Positions 1 to 5,687 are shown, counted from the first letter of the stretch. The stretch is DNA of 5,687 nucleotides from Treponema sp. (GCA_031268245.1 JAIRXN010000199.1:1-5687), one strand, 5' to 3'. The notes: a model not told the origin generated them from the sequence alone. Made by a program: numbers and translations.

Positions 1-570
1 TGGTGTTCTGGAACGGGTTTTTGCCGCGTTACAGAGGGAGGGATTGATAAACAAGAAGGTTTTTTCAGTGGACTCAACATCAATCAAAGTCCATCCTGAC
101 GCCCGCGGGGCTTTAAAAAAACGGCAGGCAGGCGACAGGTAAGTCGCGCGGGGCTGGAATACGAAGATTCATGCGATGGCAGCAAGTGATACGCCGGTTA
201 AGGGGTTCAGCTTGTCAGCCGGGAACGCGAGTGACGGGGCAGAGGGCCGTCTTTTGATGGAAACGGCGGGGCCGATGGAAGAAAGTGCGGCGTTGCTAAT
301 GGATCGGGCATATGAAGATGACCAGACACGGATGACGGCATGGGGGTTACGGTTCAAACCCGTTGTGCCGCCAAAGAGCAACCGGGTACATCCGTGGAAA
401 TACGACCGGGAGCTATACAAGCGGCGAAATGAAGTTGAACGTTTTTTTCGACGAATAAAGGGATACCGCCGGGTTTGTACCCGTTATGATAAACTTGACA
501 TAATGTTCACCGCATTTATTTATGTGGCCATTATTGTTATCTCTTTACGTAGTGTGAACACGTTATAATA
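1..570 (+). mobile_element. Insertion sequence (IS5 family), right-hand part
   Basis: The element enters from outside the window and seems to end just after the transposase stop (566-568). The right edge is placed at about 565-575 for two reasons: the transposase frame ends there, and the minus-strand kinase gene ends its family-typical C-terminus (EFIGESEFKY) at about 572-600. The terminal inverted repeat should include part of the sequence around GTGTGAACACG (552-562). The left end is not present, so neither the repeat nor a target-site duplication can be verified. The boundary is approximate to several bases. Confidence 0.7.
2..568 (+). pseudogene. IS5-family DDE transposase, 3' part, frame-disrupted
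   Basis: This is the C-terminal two thirds or so of an insertion-sequence transposase, which cuts and joins IS ends; the N-terminal part lies outside the window. The catalytic triad is visible: first Asp in VDST (codon 71-73), second Asp in MDRAYE (302-304), and Glu (437-439) inside YKRRNEVERFFRRIK, which fits the Y-(2)-R-(3)-E-(6)-K signature of IS4/IS5-type enzymes exactly. The main frame is interrupted by TAA at 140-142. Between about 122 and 152 the family-like sequence GRQATGKSRG is in the +1 frame, and GWNTKIHA resumes in the original frame. This is explained by one extra A in the A7 run (115-121) and one missing G in the G4 run (150-153). The downstream open frame from ATG 176 is therefore a remnant, not a separate gene. 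Homopolymer sequencing error cannot be excluded. Family assignment is solid; the exact IS group is not. Confidence 0.85.
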
Positions 571-2223
571 CTTAAATTCACTCTCCCCGATGAATTCCCG
601 CAGAATGCTTGTTCCGGAAACATACTGAGGCGGAATGAGCGCAAAATTTTCAAGGAAAGAGAGCAGCCTTACCGACTCCGCATATTCTTCGGTTCCCGGC
701 TTTACCGCACGGAGCAGGGGATCCGCATAGAATTTCAGGACAGCCAATTCATAGTCCAGCGCGGAGTTGAATGCGGCGTCGGCTTCATTCTGGAAAGGAA
801 AGATCCACTTCCGCTCTCCCCGCTGAACACTGGGCCACATTTTTATTGTACCTGCCGCATCCTTTCCCCTGAACTGGTTATCCCTCACCATGCGGCGGAG
901 CAGCCGGTTATCGCTGGTAGGAATGCGGTTATGGTCATCCAGATTAAGCTGGGTAAGAGCCGAAACGTAGAGGCGGAATTTGTTTTCACTCCTGACGGCC
1001 GGGGTAAGGGCGTCGTTGAGGCCGTGTATGCCTTCCACAATAAGCATGCTTCTCCGGACCAGACGAATTTTTTTTCCGCCGCCTTCCCTGCGCTTCCCGG
1101 ATTTAAAATCGAACACGGGTATTGTAACTTCATCCCCGTTAAAGAGGGCCAGAAGCTGTTCATTGAGAAAGGGAATGTCCAGAGCTTCAAGGTGTTCGTA
1201 ATCCGGGTCTCCCTTTTCGTCCGGCGGAGTCTTTTCCGTGCCCACGTAGTAATCGTCCAGGCTTATGGCAATGGGTTCTATGCCCAGAACCTTGAGTTCA
1301 ATGGAGAGGCGTTTTGCACTGGTGGTTTTTCCCGAGCTGGAAGGCCCTGCAATAAAAACCGCCTTAACAGAATCTCTGCGTTCATAGATGCGGTCGGCAA
1401 TCTCCGCCATCTTGCGGGCCTGGAACGCTTCGGCTATGCGGATATAGTCCTGTATCGTGCGGTTGGAGATCAGTTTATTGAGTTCTCCAACCGAGTGAAC
1501 GCCGACGATGCGTCCCCATTTCTTGTATTCCTGATACACCGAAAAGAGCCCGGGACTGTCTTCAAAGGGATCTATGGTTTTCCCCCGTCCCGTTCCGGGA
1601 AAACGGAGAAGGAAACCGTCTTCATAAGGTCTTAGTTCAAAAGCGGAAAGTTTTCCTGTCCTGTTGATAAGAGGCTCAATATAGAGATCCGCAAAACTTT
1701 CACAGCGGTTTACCTTGATCCTCGATTCGCTGCGCTGGGCAAGAAGTTCCGCCGTATCGGCCTGACCGCTTTTCCGGAAGTACTGCATGGCTTCCCAATA
1801 GGCTATGTAGGAAAGGTTTATGGGGAGATCCTTCTCTACTAAAGACCGCATGGCCTCTTCCAGAGAGGCAATGTCATGATGTTCCGCTTTGGCGCCCGCG
1901 GCAAAAGTGTAATAGTAGCTGTTCCCCAGGGAGTGGCCTATGTAGAGGCGCTTTTCCGGAAACAGATTCCTTGCAGCCATGGCAAGAAGGAAGGCCAGGG
2001 AACGGCGGTAGATCATCACCCCATCAGGAGAATCTACGGGAACAGGCTCAAGATAGGCGTTTACCATTATCCTGGTACTGAGGGGACGGATCTCGTTGTT
2101 TATCTTTACCGCAGCAATCGTTTCTTCGCCGATATCAAAGCGGTCCAACAGGGCATCCGCCTGAATGTCTTCCCCGGTGCGGATTTCTTTCCCGCCGCCG
2201 AATTTAACGCTGATTTCACTCAT
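520..2223 (-). CDS. TGS/SAD-domain uridine kinase-like P-loop nucleoside kinase
   Basis: The family is annotated as uridine (nucleoside) kinase, which transfers a phosphate from ATP or GTP to a nucleoside in the cytoplasm. Domains in order: a TGS-like domain (about residues 1-65); a region like the second additional domain of threonyl-tRNA synthetase (about 70-215, with RLYIGHSLGNSYYYTF at 92-107 and DLYIEPLINRTGKL at 179-192); and a PRK/uridine kinase domain (about 285-500) with Walker A GPSSSGKT at 293-300, SLDDYY at 321-326 and LIVEGIHGLN at 394-403. The synthetase HxxxH and CxxxH metal motifs are absent (H97 pairs with N101; the Cys and His positions are Y181 and L185), so a tRNA-editing role is unlikely. 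The start is ATG 2223, with GGAGG seven bases upstream. The normal C-terminus seems to be EFIGESEFKY (543-552). The last 15 or so residues are read from the adjacent IS. It is the third gene of the pncA-pncB operon. True substrate unknown. Confidence 0.88.
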   Translation of the reverse strand: MSEISVKFGGGKEIRTGEDIQADALLDRFDIGEETIAAVKINNEIRPLSTRIMVNAYLEPVPVDSPDGVMIYRRSLAFLLAMAARNLFPEKRLYIGHSLGNSYYYTFAAGAKAEHHDIASLEEAMRSLVEKDLPINLSYIAYWEAMQYFRKSGQADTAELLAQRSESRIKVNRCESFADLYIEPLINRTGKLSAFELRPYEDGFLLRFPGTGRGKTIDPFEDSPGLFSVYQEYKKWGRIVGVHSVGELNKLISNRTIQDYIRIAEAFQARKMAEIADRIYERRDSVKAVFIAGPSSSGKTTSAKRLSIELKVLGIEPIAISLDDYYVGTEKTPPDEKGDPDYEHLEALDIPFLNEQLLALFNGDEVTIPVFDFKSGKRREGGGKKIRLVRRSMLIVEGIHGLNDALTPAVRSENKFRLYVSALTQLNLDDHNRIPTSDNRLLRRMVRDNQFRGKDAAGTIKMWPSVQRGERKWIFPFQNEADAAFNSALDYELAVLKFYADPLLRAVKPGTEEYAESVRLLSFLENFALIPPQYVSGTSILREFIGESEFKYYNVFTLRKEITIMAT

Positions 2224-2230
2224 GCCTGTT

Positions 2231-2235
2231 CCTCC
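2231..2235 (-). promoter_or_regulatory. Ribosome binding site of the kinase gene
   Basis: GGAGG on the minus strand, seven bases before ATG 2223, within the short gap after the pncB stop (TAG, 2238-2240). It fixes the start codon and shows that the kinase has its own strong initiation site while being co-transcribed with pncB. Confidence 0.75.
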
Positions 2236-2237
2236 GT

Positions 2238-3677
2238 CTATAAATCACCCAGATGGTTTTCAAGAAGCTTCAGTTTCATGGCCCTTAAATTTTCGGTAAC
2301 GGAAACCTTGTACACATGCGGATTCAAGAGTCTCTTGTAGCTCTGATCAAAACATTCAAGATTCGCGGCCGCGTGGAGGCGGATCTCCGCAAGATCCGGT
2401 TCGGTTCCGCAGGATTTTCCTTCTGCTATCCGTTTTTTCAACAATACTTCCGCGGAACCTTCCACAACATGCTTAAAATGACGATAGTCGGCCTGGGGAT
2501 GCCAGAAGGAATATTTTTTCCCCTCTTCAATAGTATCACCGTTGTCGATGGACATGACATCCGTTACCGCCATACCCGCAGAATCCTTGATGCGCCAGAC
2601 CTGTTTGATTCCCGGGGTGGTGGTCTTTTCGGGGTTATCGGAAAACTTCATCACCGGGATGATTTTTCCCCCTTCATGCCGGGCGGTCAGCTTGTAAACC
2701 CCTGTAAAGGCCGCGTCGGTCCCCCCGGTAACCATCCGGGTACCCACACCCCAGGAGTCGATGGGCGCGCCGGCTATACTGAGCGTCTGGATAATCGACT
2801 CATCAAGATCATTGGAAACGGTAATCGTCGCATCATGCAAACCCGCCTCATCAAGCCGTTTGCGGCATTCAAGGGCCAGATAGTGAATGTCTCCCGAGTC
2901 CAGTCTTACCCCGAAATTCTTCCCCTTTTCGGCAAGCTTTTTTCCTACCTTGACGGCATTGACTATACCGCTCTTCAGGGTGTCGTAGGTATCAATAAGA
3001 AAGATCGTTTTGTCAGGATATATTTCGGCATAAGCTTCGAAGGCTTCCTCTTCGCCGGGAAAGGCCATCACCCAGGAATGGGCCATGGTACCCAATACCG
3101 GTATGCCGTATATCTTTCCCGCCAGCGCATTGCTGGTTCCCCATGCGCCGCCTATATAGCTTGCCCTGGCGGCGCTCAAGGCGCCGTCCGGCCCCTGCGC
3201 CCTGCGGAGACCGAATTCCATCACCCGGCCCTTTCCGCTTGCAAGCCACACCCTGGCGGTTTTGGTGGCAATAAGGCTCTGGAAGTTAATCGTGTTGAGG
3301 AGCATGGCTTCGATCATCTGGCATTCGATGATGTCCCCTTCAAGGCGGATCAGCGGCTCCAGGGGAAAAACGACAGTCCCTTCATCCACAGCCCAGAGCG
3401 TTCCCCGGAAGCGGAAGTTTTTAAGGTAATCCAGAAAATCTTCCCCAAAGATCCCAAGACCCCGCAGATACTCTATATCCTCCGCGGAAAAACTGAAGGA
3501 AGCAAGTTTTTCCAGCAGGGGGCCGAGGCCGGCAAAGATCGAAAAACCTCCGTCGTAGGGCTGACGGCGGAAGAACATTTCAAAAACCGCCTTGCCGGAA
3601 ATTTTCTTGCGGAAGTAACCCTGGCTCATCGTAAGGGCATAGAAATCGGTGAGCAGCGCGGAATTTTCTGTACTCAT
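2238..3677 (-). CDS. pncB: Nicotinate phosphoribosyltransferase
   Basis: Converts nicotinate and PRPP, with ATP hydrolysis, to nicotinate mononucleotide: the committing step of Preiss-Handler NAD salvage, cytoplasmic. The 479-residue length fits the longer bacterial type rather than the roughly 400-residue E. coli form. Motifs seen: LLTDFYALTM at 8-17 near the N-terminus; EFGLRRAQGPDGA at 154-166; GTMAHSWVMAF at 196-206, whose His200 probably corresponds to the phosphorylated histidine of the family; FLIDTYDTLKSG at 226-237; GVRLDSGD at 256-263; SNDLDE at 289-294; and the phosphate-binding stretch GVGTRMVTGGTDAAF at 310-324. No key block is missing. The start ATG (3675-3677) overlaps the pncA stop as ATGA, and the Shine-Dalgarno sequence is weak (a GGGG run about eight bases upstream), so translation is probably coupled to pncA. 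The kinase gene follows after 14 bp. Confidence 0.95.
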   Translation of the reverse strand: MSTENSALLTDFYALTMSQGYFRKKISGKAVFEMFFRRQPYDGGFSIFAGLGPLLEKLASFSFSAEDIEYLRGLGIFGEDFLDYLKNFRFRGTLWAVDEGTVVFPLEPLIRLEGDIIECQMIEAMLLNTINFQSLIATKTARVWLASGKGRVMEFGLRRAQGPDGALSAARASYIGGAWGTSNALAGKIYGIPVLGTMAHSWVMAFPGEEEAFEAYAEIYPDKTIFLIDTYDTLKSGIVNAVKVGKKLAEKGKNFGVRLDSGDIHYLALECRKRLDEAGLHDATITVSNDLDESIIQTLSIAGAPIDSWGVGTRMVTGGTDAAFTGVYKLTARHEGGKIIPVMKFSDNPEKTTTPGIKQVWRIKDSAGMAVTDVMSIDNGDTIEEGKKYSFWHPQADYRHFKHVVEGSAEVLLKKRIAEGKSCGTEPDLAEIRLHAAANLECFDQSYKRLLNPHVYKVSVTENLRAMKLKLLENHLGDL

Positions 3678-4369
3678 GCGGAAAACCCCGTGGAGAGTTC
3701 CGGAGAGTTTGCAAGAATCACCCCGGCCTGTTTCATGTCGTCCAGGGCTTTTTCAACGGAGCCTTCCGGATAGCCCACCCCCCGGCAGGCGTCAAGCAGG
3801 ACGATGGTTTTGTACCCTTCTTTTACGGCATCCATGGCGCTGTAGAAGACACAGTAATCTGTTGCAAGGCCGCCCAGCGCCACCGTCTCAATCCCCAGAC
3901 CCTTTAGAAACGCCGAAAGGCCGGTTGGGGTTTTCCGGTCGTTTTCGTAGAAGGCCGAATAGGAATCCAGGTTCTGCCTGAAGCCCTTGCGGATAATAAG
4001 ACTTACACATTCAAGATCAAGCCTTTCATGAAAAGCCGCGCCGTTTTTCCCCTGTACACAGTGATCCGGCCAGAGCATTTGGTCCTTTAGCTCCGCCGTA
4101 TCGATGAGCTCTCCTGCTTTACGGCCCGGATGAGCCGATGCAAAAGAGACGTGATCCGCAGGGTGCCAGTCCTGGGTGGCAATAACCCGCGCTCCCCGGG
4201 CGGCAAAGACACGGGCAAGCCTGTTCAGGGGTTCTATCACATCGTTTCCCCCCCTTACCGCCAGAGCGCCGTCCGGATACTTTTCACCGGACAGAGAAGC
4301 ATACGCGGGACAGAAATCATTCTGTATATCAATTTCGATAAGGGCTGTATGGCGAATATCGCCTGTCAT
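3674..4369 (-). CDS. pncA: Nicotinamidase
   Basis: Hydrolyses nicotinamide to nicotinate and ammonia, feeding PncB; cytoplasmic isochorismatase-fold enzyme. The Asp-Lys-Cys triad is complete: D14 in IDIQNDFCP, K128 in IRKGF, and C173 in ATDYCVF. Metal ligands expected from yeast Pnc1 and archaeal enzymes are present: D67 and H69 in TQDWHPADHVSF, and H103 in WPDHCVQG. The conserved cis-peptide region is GGLAT (166-170). At 231 residues it is slightly longer than E. coli PncA; the extra length is partly an insertion after the first motif (residues 21-40). The start at ATG 4369 is supported by AAGGAG six bases upstream. It is the first gene of the operon, its TGA overlaps the pncB ATG, and it is divergent from the M24 peptidase with only 15 bp between start codons. 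Confidence 0.95.
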   Translation of the reverse strand: MTGDIRHTALIEIDIQNDFCPAYASLSGEKYPDGALAVRGGNDVIEPLNRLARVFAARGARVIATQDWHPADHVSFASAHPGRKAGELIDTAELKDQMLWPDHCVQGKNGAAFHERLDLECVSLIIRKGFRQNLDSYSAFYENDRKTPTGLSAFLKGLGIETVALGGLATDYCVFYSAMDAVKEGYKTIVLLDACRGVGYPEGSVEKALDDMKQAGVILANSPELSTGFSA

Positions 4370-4377
4370 GCTATACT
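4369..4377 (+). promoter_or_regulatory. Extended -10 promoter element for the M24 peptidase
   Basis: TGCTATACT is an extended -10 (TGn followed by TATACT, one mismatch to TATAAT). Standard spacing places the transcription start at about 4384-4385, on or one base before the ATG at 4385. No convincing -35 is visible, which is tolerated in extended -10 promoters. The element overlaps the pncA start codon and Shine-Dalgarno region on the other strand. Sequence match only; no experimental support. Confidence 0.45.
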
Positions 4378-4381
4378 CCTT
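4376..4381 (-). promoter_or_regulatory. Ribosome binding site of pncA
   Basis: AAGGAG on the minus strand, six bases before ATG 4369. It is a strong match that decides the pncA start, and it lies on the complementary strand of the best -10 element for the divergent peptidase gene. Confidence 0.8.
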
Positions 4382-4384
4382 ACA

Positions 4385-5485
4385 ATGAATACACTATACA
4401 ATGCACGCCGGGAAATGGCGAGAGGGATGATGAAAAAAGCGGGTATCTCGGCGCTCGTTCTCAGCCCCTCAAGCGATCTGTACTATCTTTCAGGCTGCCG
4501 CTTTCATCTTTCCGAGCGGCTCATTGCCCTGGTATTAACCGGAGAAGGAATCTTCCTTGTCTATCCCCGTTTTGAAGAAAACTACGTAAGTGAAGATCTG
4601 CATTCCTGCGCCGAGTGCATTCCATGGGACGACGGGGAGGATCCTTTCAGGATAGTGACCGGGTTTCTTCCTCCGTCAGGCGGCTTCTATGCCGCAGCTT
4701 CCTCTATGCCCGCTTCCTTTCTTCTCCGCCTGCAGAAAAACGCAGAGCGCTTTTCTTTGTCGTGGCTTGACGCCGTCTCAATCATGAAGCCCCTGCGGAT
4801 GCATAAGGATGAAGCCGAATATGCCTTGCTCAAAGAGGCCCAGGAGAGGGCAGGGGAGGCCCTGCAGGATCTCTACAACTGGGGCCTTGAAAAGAAAAGC
4901 GAAGAGGCTGTCGCCGGAAAACTTACGGCCCTGCTCCGGGAGAAGGGCCTTGAAAGGGCGGACTGGGGCCCCATTGTGGCTTCGGGGCCAAACGGCGCTT
5001 CTCCCCATCATTCGGTAAGCGGGAGGATCATTCAGAGGGGAGATCCGGTGGTGATCGACTTTGGAGGGGTATGGCAGGGCTACCAGGCCGATATGACGCG
5101 CAGTCCCGTAGTAGGTAAAGCTTCGCAGGAATACCGGGAAACTTATGAAGTTGTTCTCTCCGCCAACGAAGCCGCCTTCAGGGCCGCCCTTGCCGGCGCC
5201 GCCTGCGAAGATGTGGACGCCGCCGCCCGGGAACTCATTGCAAAAGCCGGTTACGGCCGGTACTTCAATCACCGGCTGGGCCATGGTATAGGCATTGATA
5301 TCCACGAAGATCCCTACATGGTGACGGGCAACAAGACTCCCCTTGCGCCGGGCATGGCCTTTTCCGACGAGCCGGGGATCTACCTGCCGGGAAAATTCGG
5401 CATCCGCACGGAAGACATACTCTTTATGGGGAAGGACGGGGCGGAACGCCTCACGTCCTTCCCCCATGACTTACAGGAAATTTAA
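4385..5485 (+). CDS. M24 family metallopeptidase, Xaa-Pro aminopeptidase-like
   Basis: Predicted cytoplasmic dinuclear-metal peptidase that removes an N-terminal residue preceding proline. It has 366 residues, with a creatinase-type N-terminal domain (about 1-135) and a pita-bread catalytic domain (about 140-366). All five metal ligands are visible: D225 (VVIDFGG), D236 (YQADMTRS), H300 (HRLGHGIG), E329 (SDEPGIYLPG) and E343 (GIRTEDILF). The substrate-site histidines H208 (GPNGASPHHS) and H307 (IDIHEDP) are also present. The length fits short bacterial PepQ/YpdF-type enzymes. ATG 4385 is chosen because MNTLYNARREMARGMMKKAGISALVL matches the usual beginning of the domain, although no Shine-Dalgarno sequence precedes it. 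An in-frame ATG at 4349 with AAGGG four bases upstream is an alternative that would add 12 residues and overlap pncA. Exact substrate preference (Xaa-Pro aminopeptidase or dipeptidase) cannot be read from the sequence. Confidence 0.92.
   Translation: MNTLYNARREMARGMMKKAGISALVLSPSSDLYYLSGCRFHLSERLIALVLTGEGIFLVYPRFEENYVSEDLHSCAECIPWDDGEDPFRIVTGFLPPSGGFYAAASSMPASFLLRLQKNAERFSLSWLDAVSIMKPLRMHKDEAEYALLKEAQERAGEALQDLYNWGLEKKSEEAVAGKLTALLREKGLERADWGPIVASGPNGASPHHSVSGRIIQRGDPVVIDFGGVWQGYQADMTRSPVVGKASQEYRETYEVVLSANEAAFRAALAGAACEDVDAAARELIAKAGYGRYFNHRLGHGIGIDIHEDPYMVTGNKTPLAPGMAFSDEPGIYLPGKFGIRTEDILFMGKDGAERLTSFPHDLQEI
4393..4398 (-). promoter_or_regulatory. Possible -10 element for the pncA operon
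   Basis: TATAGT on the minus strand would start transcription near 4386, giving a leader of about 17 bases that carries the AAGGAG site of pncA. It lies inside the first codons of the divergent peptidase gene. No recognisable -35 hexamer is found at 17 bp. CTATAC occurs at both 4371-4376 and 4394-4399, and TACAATG at both 4381-4387 and 4397-4403; these short direct repeats could be chance or part of an operator. Confidence 0.35.
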
Positions 5486-5492
5486 TATAGAG

Positions 5493-5522
5493 GTTCTTTC
5501 AAAACTTCAGTTTTGAAAGAAC
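5493..5522. repeat. Perfect 13-bp inverted repeat, hairpin 1
   Basis: GTTCTTTCAAAAC and its exact complement flank a TTCA loop, starting eight bases after the peptidase stop codon. A nested AGGTT/AACCT pair (5491-5495 and 5523-5527) could lengthen the stem. The stem is AT-rich and no T-run follows, so it is not a textbook intrinsic terminator, though it may protect or end the peptidase mRNA. Confidence 0.8.
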
Positions 5523-5537
5523 AACCTTTAAAGAAGG

Positions 5538-5567
5538 CAGTTTTGCAGGCCGCAGGCCGAAAAACTG
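5538..5567. repeat. Imperfect inverted repeat with GCAGGCC tandem, hairpin 2
   Basis: CAGTTTT (5538-5544) pairs with AAAACTG (5561-5567). Inside it GGCC pairs with GGCC across a GCA loop, with small unpaired bases between the two stems. The interior is a tandem pair of GCAGGCC (5545-5551 and 5552-5558). The shape resembles a dispersed palindromic repeat unit. Confidence 0.65.
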
Positions 5568-5569
5568 TA

Positions 5570-5609
5570 AGAGCCTCGGCAAAACTAACCGAGTTTTGCA
5601 AGAGGCTCT
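5570..5609. repeat. Two-tier inverted repeat, hairpin 3
   Basis: The outer stem AGAGCCTC/GAGGCTCT (5570-5577 and 5602-5609) and the inner stem GCAAAACT/AGTTTTGC (5579-5586 and 5592-5599) are separated by one and two unpaired bases, with loop AACCG. An alternative pairing, CTCGG with CCGAG, is also possible. It lies between convergent genes, so it could act as a bidirectional transcript end, but neither side has a clear T-run. It includes two of the three stop-codon bases of the minus-strand gene to its right. Confidence 0.8.
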
Positions 5610-5687
5610 ATATGTAGTCAATCCTGCCCGGAGAAATGGGATGGGCTTCCTTGCTTCCGGCAGGGTAGCCGACGGAGATCGCCACGG
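5608..5687 (-). CDS. C-terminal end of a nitroreductase-like protein (partial)
   Basis: The minus strand is open from the window edge (in-frame codons from 5685) to TAG at 5608-5610, giving 25 residues beginning VAISVGYPAG and ending GRIDYI. The IxVGYPA pattern followed by a basic/proline-rich tail resembles the last strand and tail of nitroreductase-family flavoproteins, which use FMN and NAD(P)H. Only this tail is visible, so function, length and start are unknown. It is convergent with the M24 peptidase. Moderate confidence that it is a real gene; lower confidence in the family. Confidence 0.5.
   Translation of the reverse strand, partial: VAISVGYPAGSKEAHPISPGRIDYI

Larger units (their letters stand above)
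520..4369 (-). other. Putative NAD-salvage operon pncA-pncB-kinase
   Basis: Three same-strand genes with a 4-bp overlap and then a 14-bp gap have no room for internal promoters or terminators, so one transcript from near 4386 is expected. The first two catalyse consecutive steps from nicotinamide to nicotinate mononucleotide. No terminator hairpin follows the kinase gene; the IS sits directly against its 3' end, so the transcript would continue antisense into the transposase unless a terminator exists beyond the window. Co-transcription is inferred from spacing only. Confidence 0.75.

Noticed and set aside
176..568. A standalone 130-residue gene starting at ATG 176
   Set aside because: The same frame upstream encodes the first catalytic Asp block (VDST), and the second and third catalytic blocks are in this piece, so it is the C-terminal part of one transposase, not a separate gene.
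931..1635. A 234-codon plus-strand frame opposite the kinase gene
   Set aside because: It is antisense to the Walker A and kinase core, which is unquestionably coding, and its translation shows no recognisable family.
2316..3773. A 485-codon open frame on the plus strand opposite pncB and the end of pncA
   Set aside because: It is fully antisense to a gene with complete family motifs, has no recognisable domain or suitable ribosome site, and is rich in residues typical of shadow frames. Long antisense frames are common in GC-rich-third-position genes.
4130..4384. N-terminal extension of the M24 peptidase to 4130
   Set aside because: It would lie antisense across the pncA N-terminus, matches nothing in the family, and the domain start is well placed at 4385 (4349 remains a minor alternative).
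4778..5467. A 229-codon minus-strand frame opposite the M24 peptidase
   Set aside because: The plus strand encodes all five metal ligands of M24 peptidases here; the antisense translation looks like a shadow.
5493..5522. Classical rho-independent terminator after the peptidase
   Set aside because: The stem is perfect, but it is AT-rich and followed by AACCTTTAAAG rather than a T-run, so it is reported as a repeat with only possible terminator function.
5493..5609. CRISPR array or riboswitch in the hairpin region
   Set aside because: The units are palindromes of different sequence and spacing without regular repeats and spacers, and they lie between gene 3' ends, not upstream of a gene start.

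Overview
The window looks like chromosomal DNA from a spirochaete, most plausibly a termite-gut Treponema or a relative. Three things point that way: moderate GC (about half), a nucleoside kinase with an N-terminal TGS domain and a ThrRS-like domain, and AAAACT/AGTTTT hairpin repeats in the only real intergenic space. The repeat resemblance is from memory, so the organism call is tentative. No tRNA, rRNA or CRISPR array was seen.

Layout. Positions 1-568 hold the 3' part of an IS5-family (DDE) transposase on the plus strand. It is broken by two compensating single-base shifts. Its right end abuts the 3' end of the next gene and appears to have replaced that gene's stop codon. Positions 520-4369 are a compact minus-strand operon read right to left: nicotinamidase (pncA), nicotinate phosphoribosyltransferase (pncB, 4-bp ATGA overlap), then a 567-residue TGS/SAD/P-loop uridine-kinase-like protein 14 bp further on. 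Divergent from pncA, with only 15 bp between the two start codons, is a plus-strand M24 metallopeptidase of the Xaa-Pro aminopeptidase type (4385-5485). After it, 5486-5607 carries three consecutive hairpins. The last 80 bases encode the C-terminal end of a convergent minus-strand protein that resembles a nitroreductase.

How it fits together. PncA deamidates nicotinamide to nicotinate, and PncB joins nicotinate to PRPP to give nicotinate mononucleotide, so the first two operon genes form a two-step NAD salvage route. The third gene is annotated in its family as a uridine kinase. Because nicotinamide riboside kinases belong to the same P-loop superfamily, its place here makes a role in pyridine nucleoside salvage a testable idea, not a conclusion. 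The peptidase is probably unrelated in function and simply shares the control region. In that region the best -10 element for each gene lies in or next to the start of the other, and the peptidase has no Shine-Dalgarno sequence, which suggests a leaderless transcript.

The core genes are ordinary metabolic genes. I see no clearly new biological system. The best leads are the kinase in the NAD operon, the interlocked promoter pair, the IS junction that rewrites the kinase C-terminus, and the hairpin cluster.
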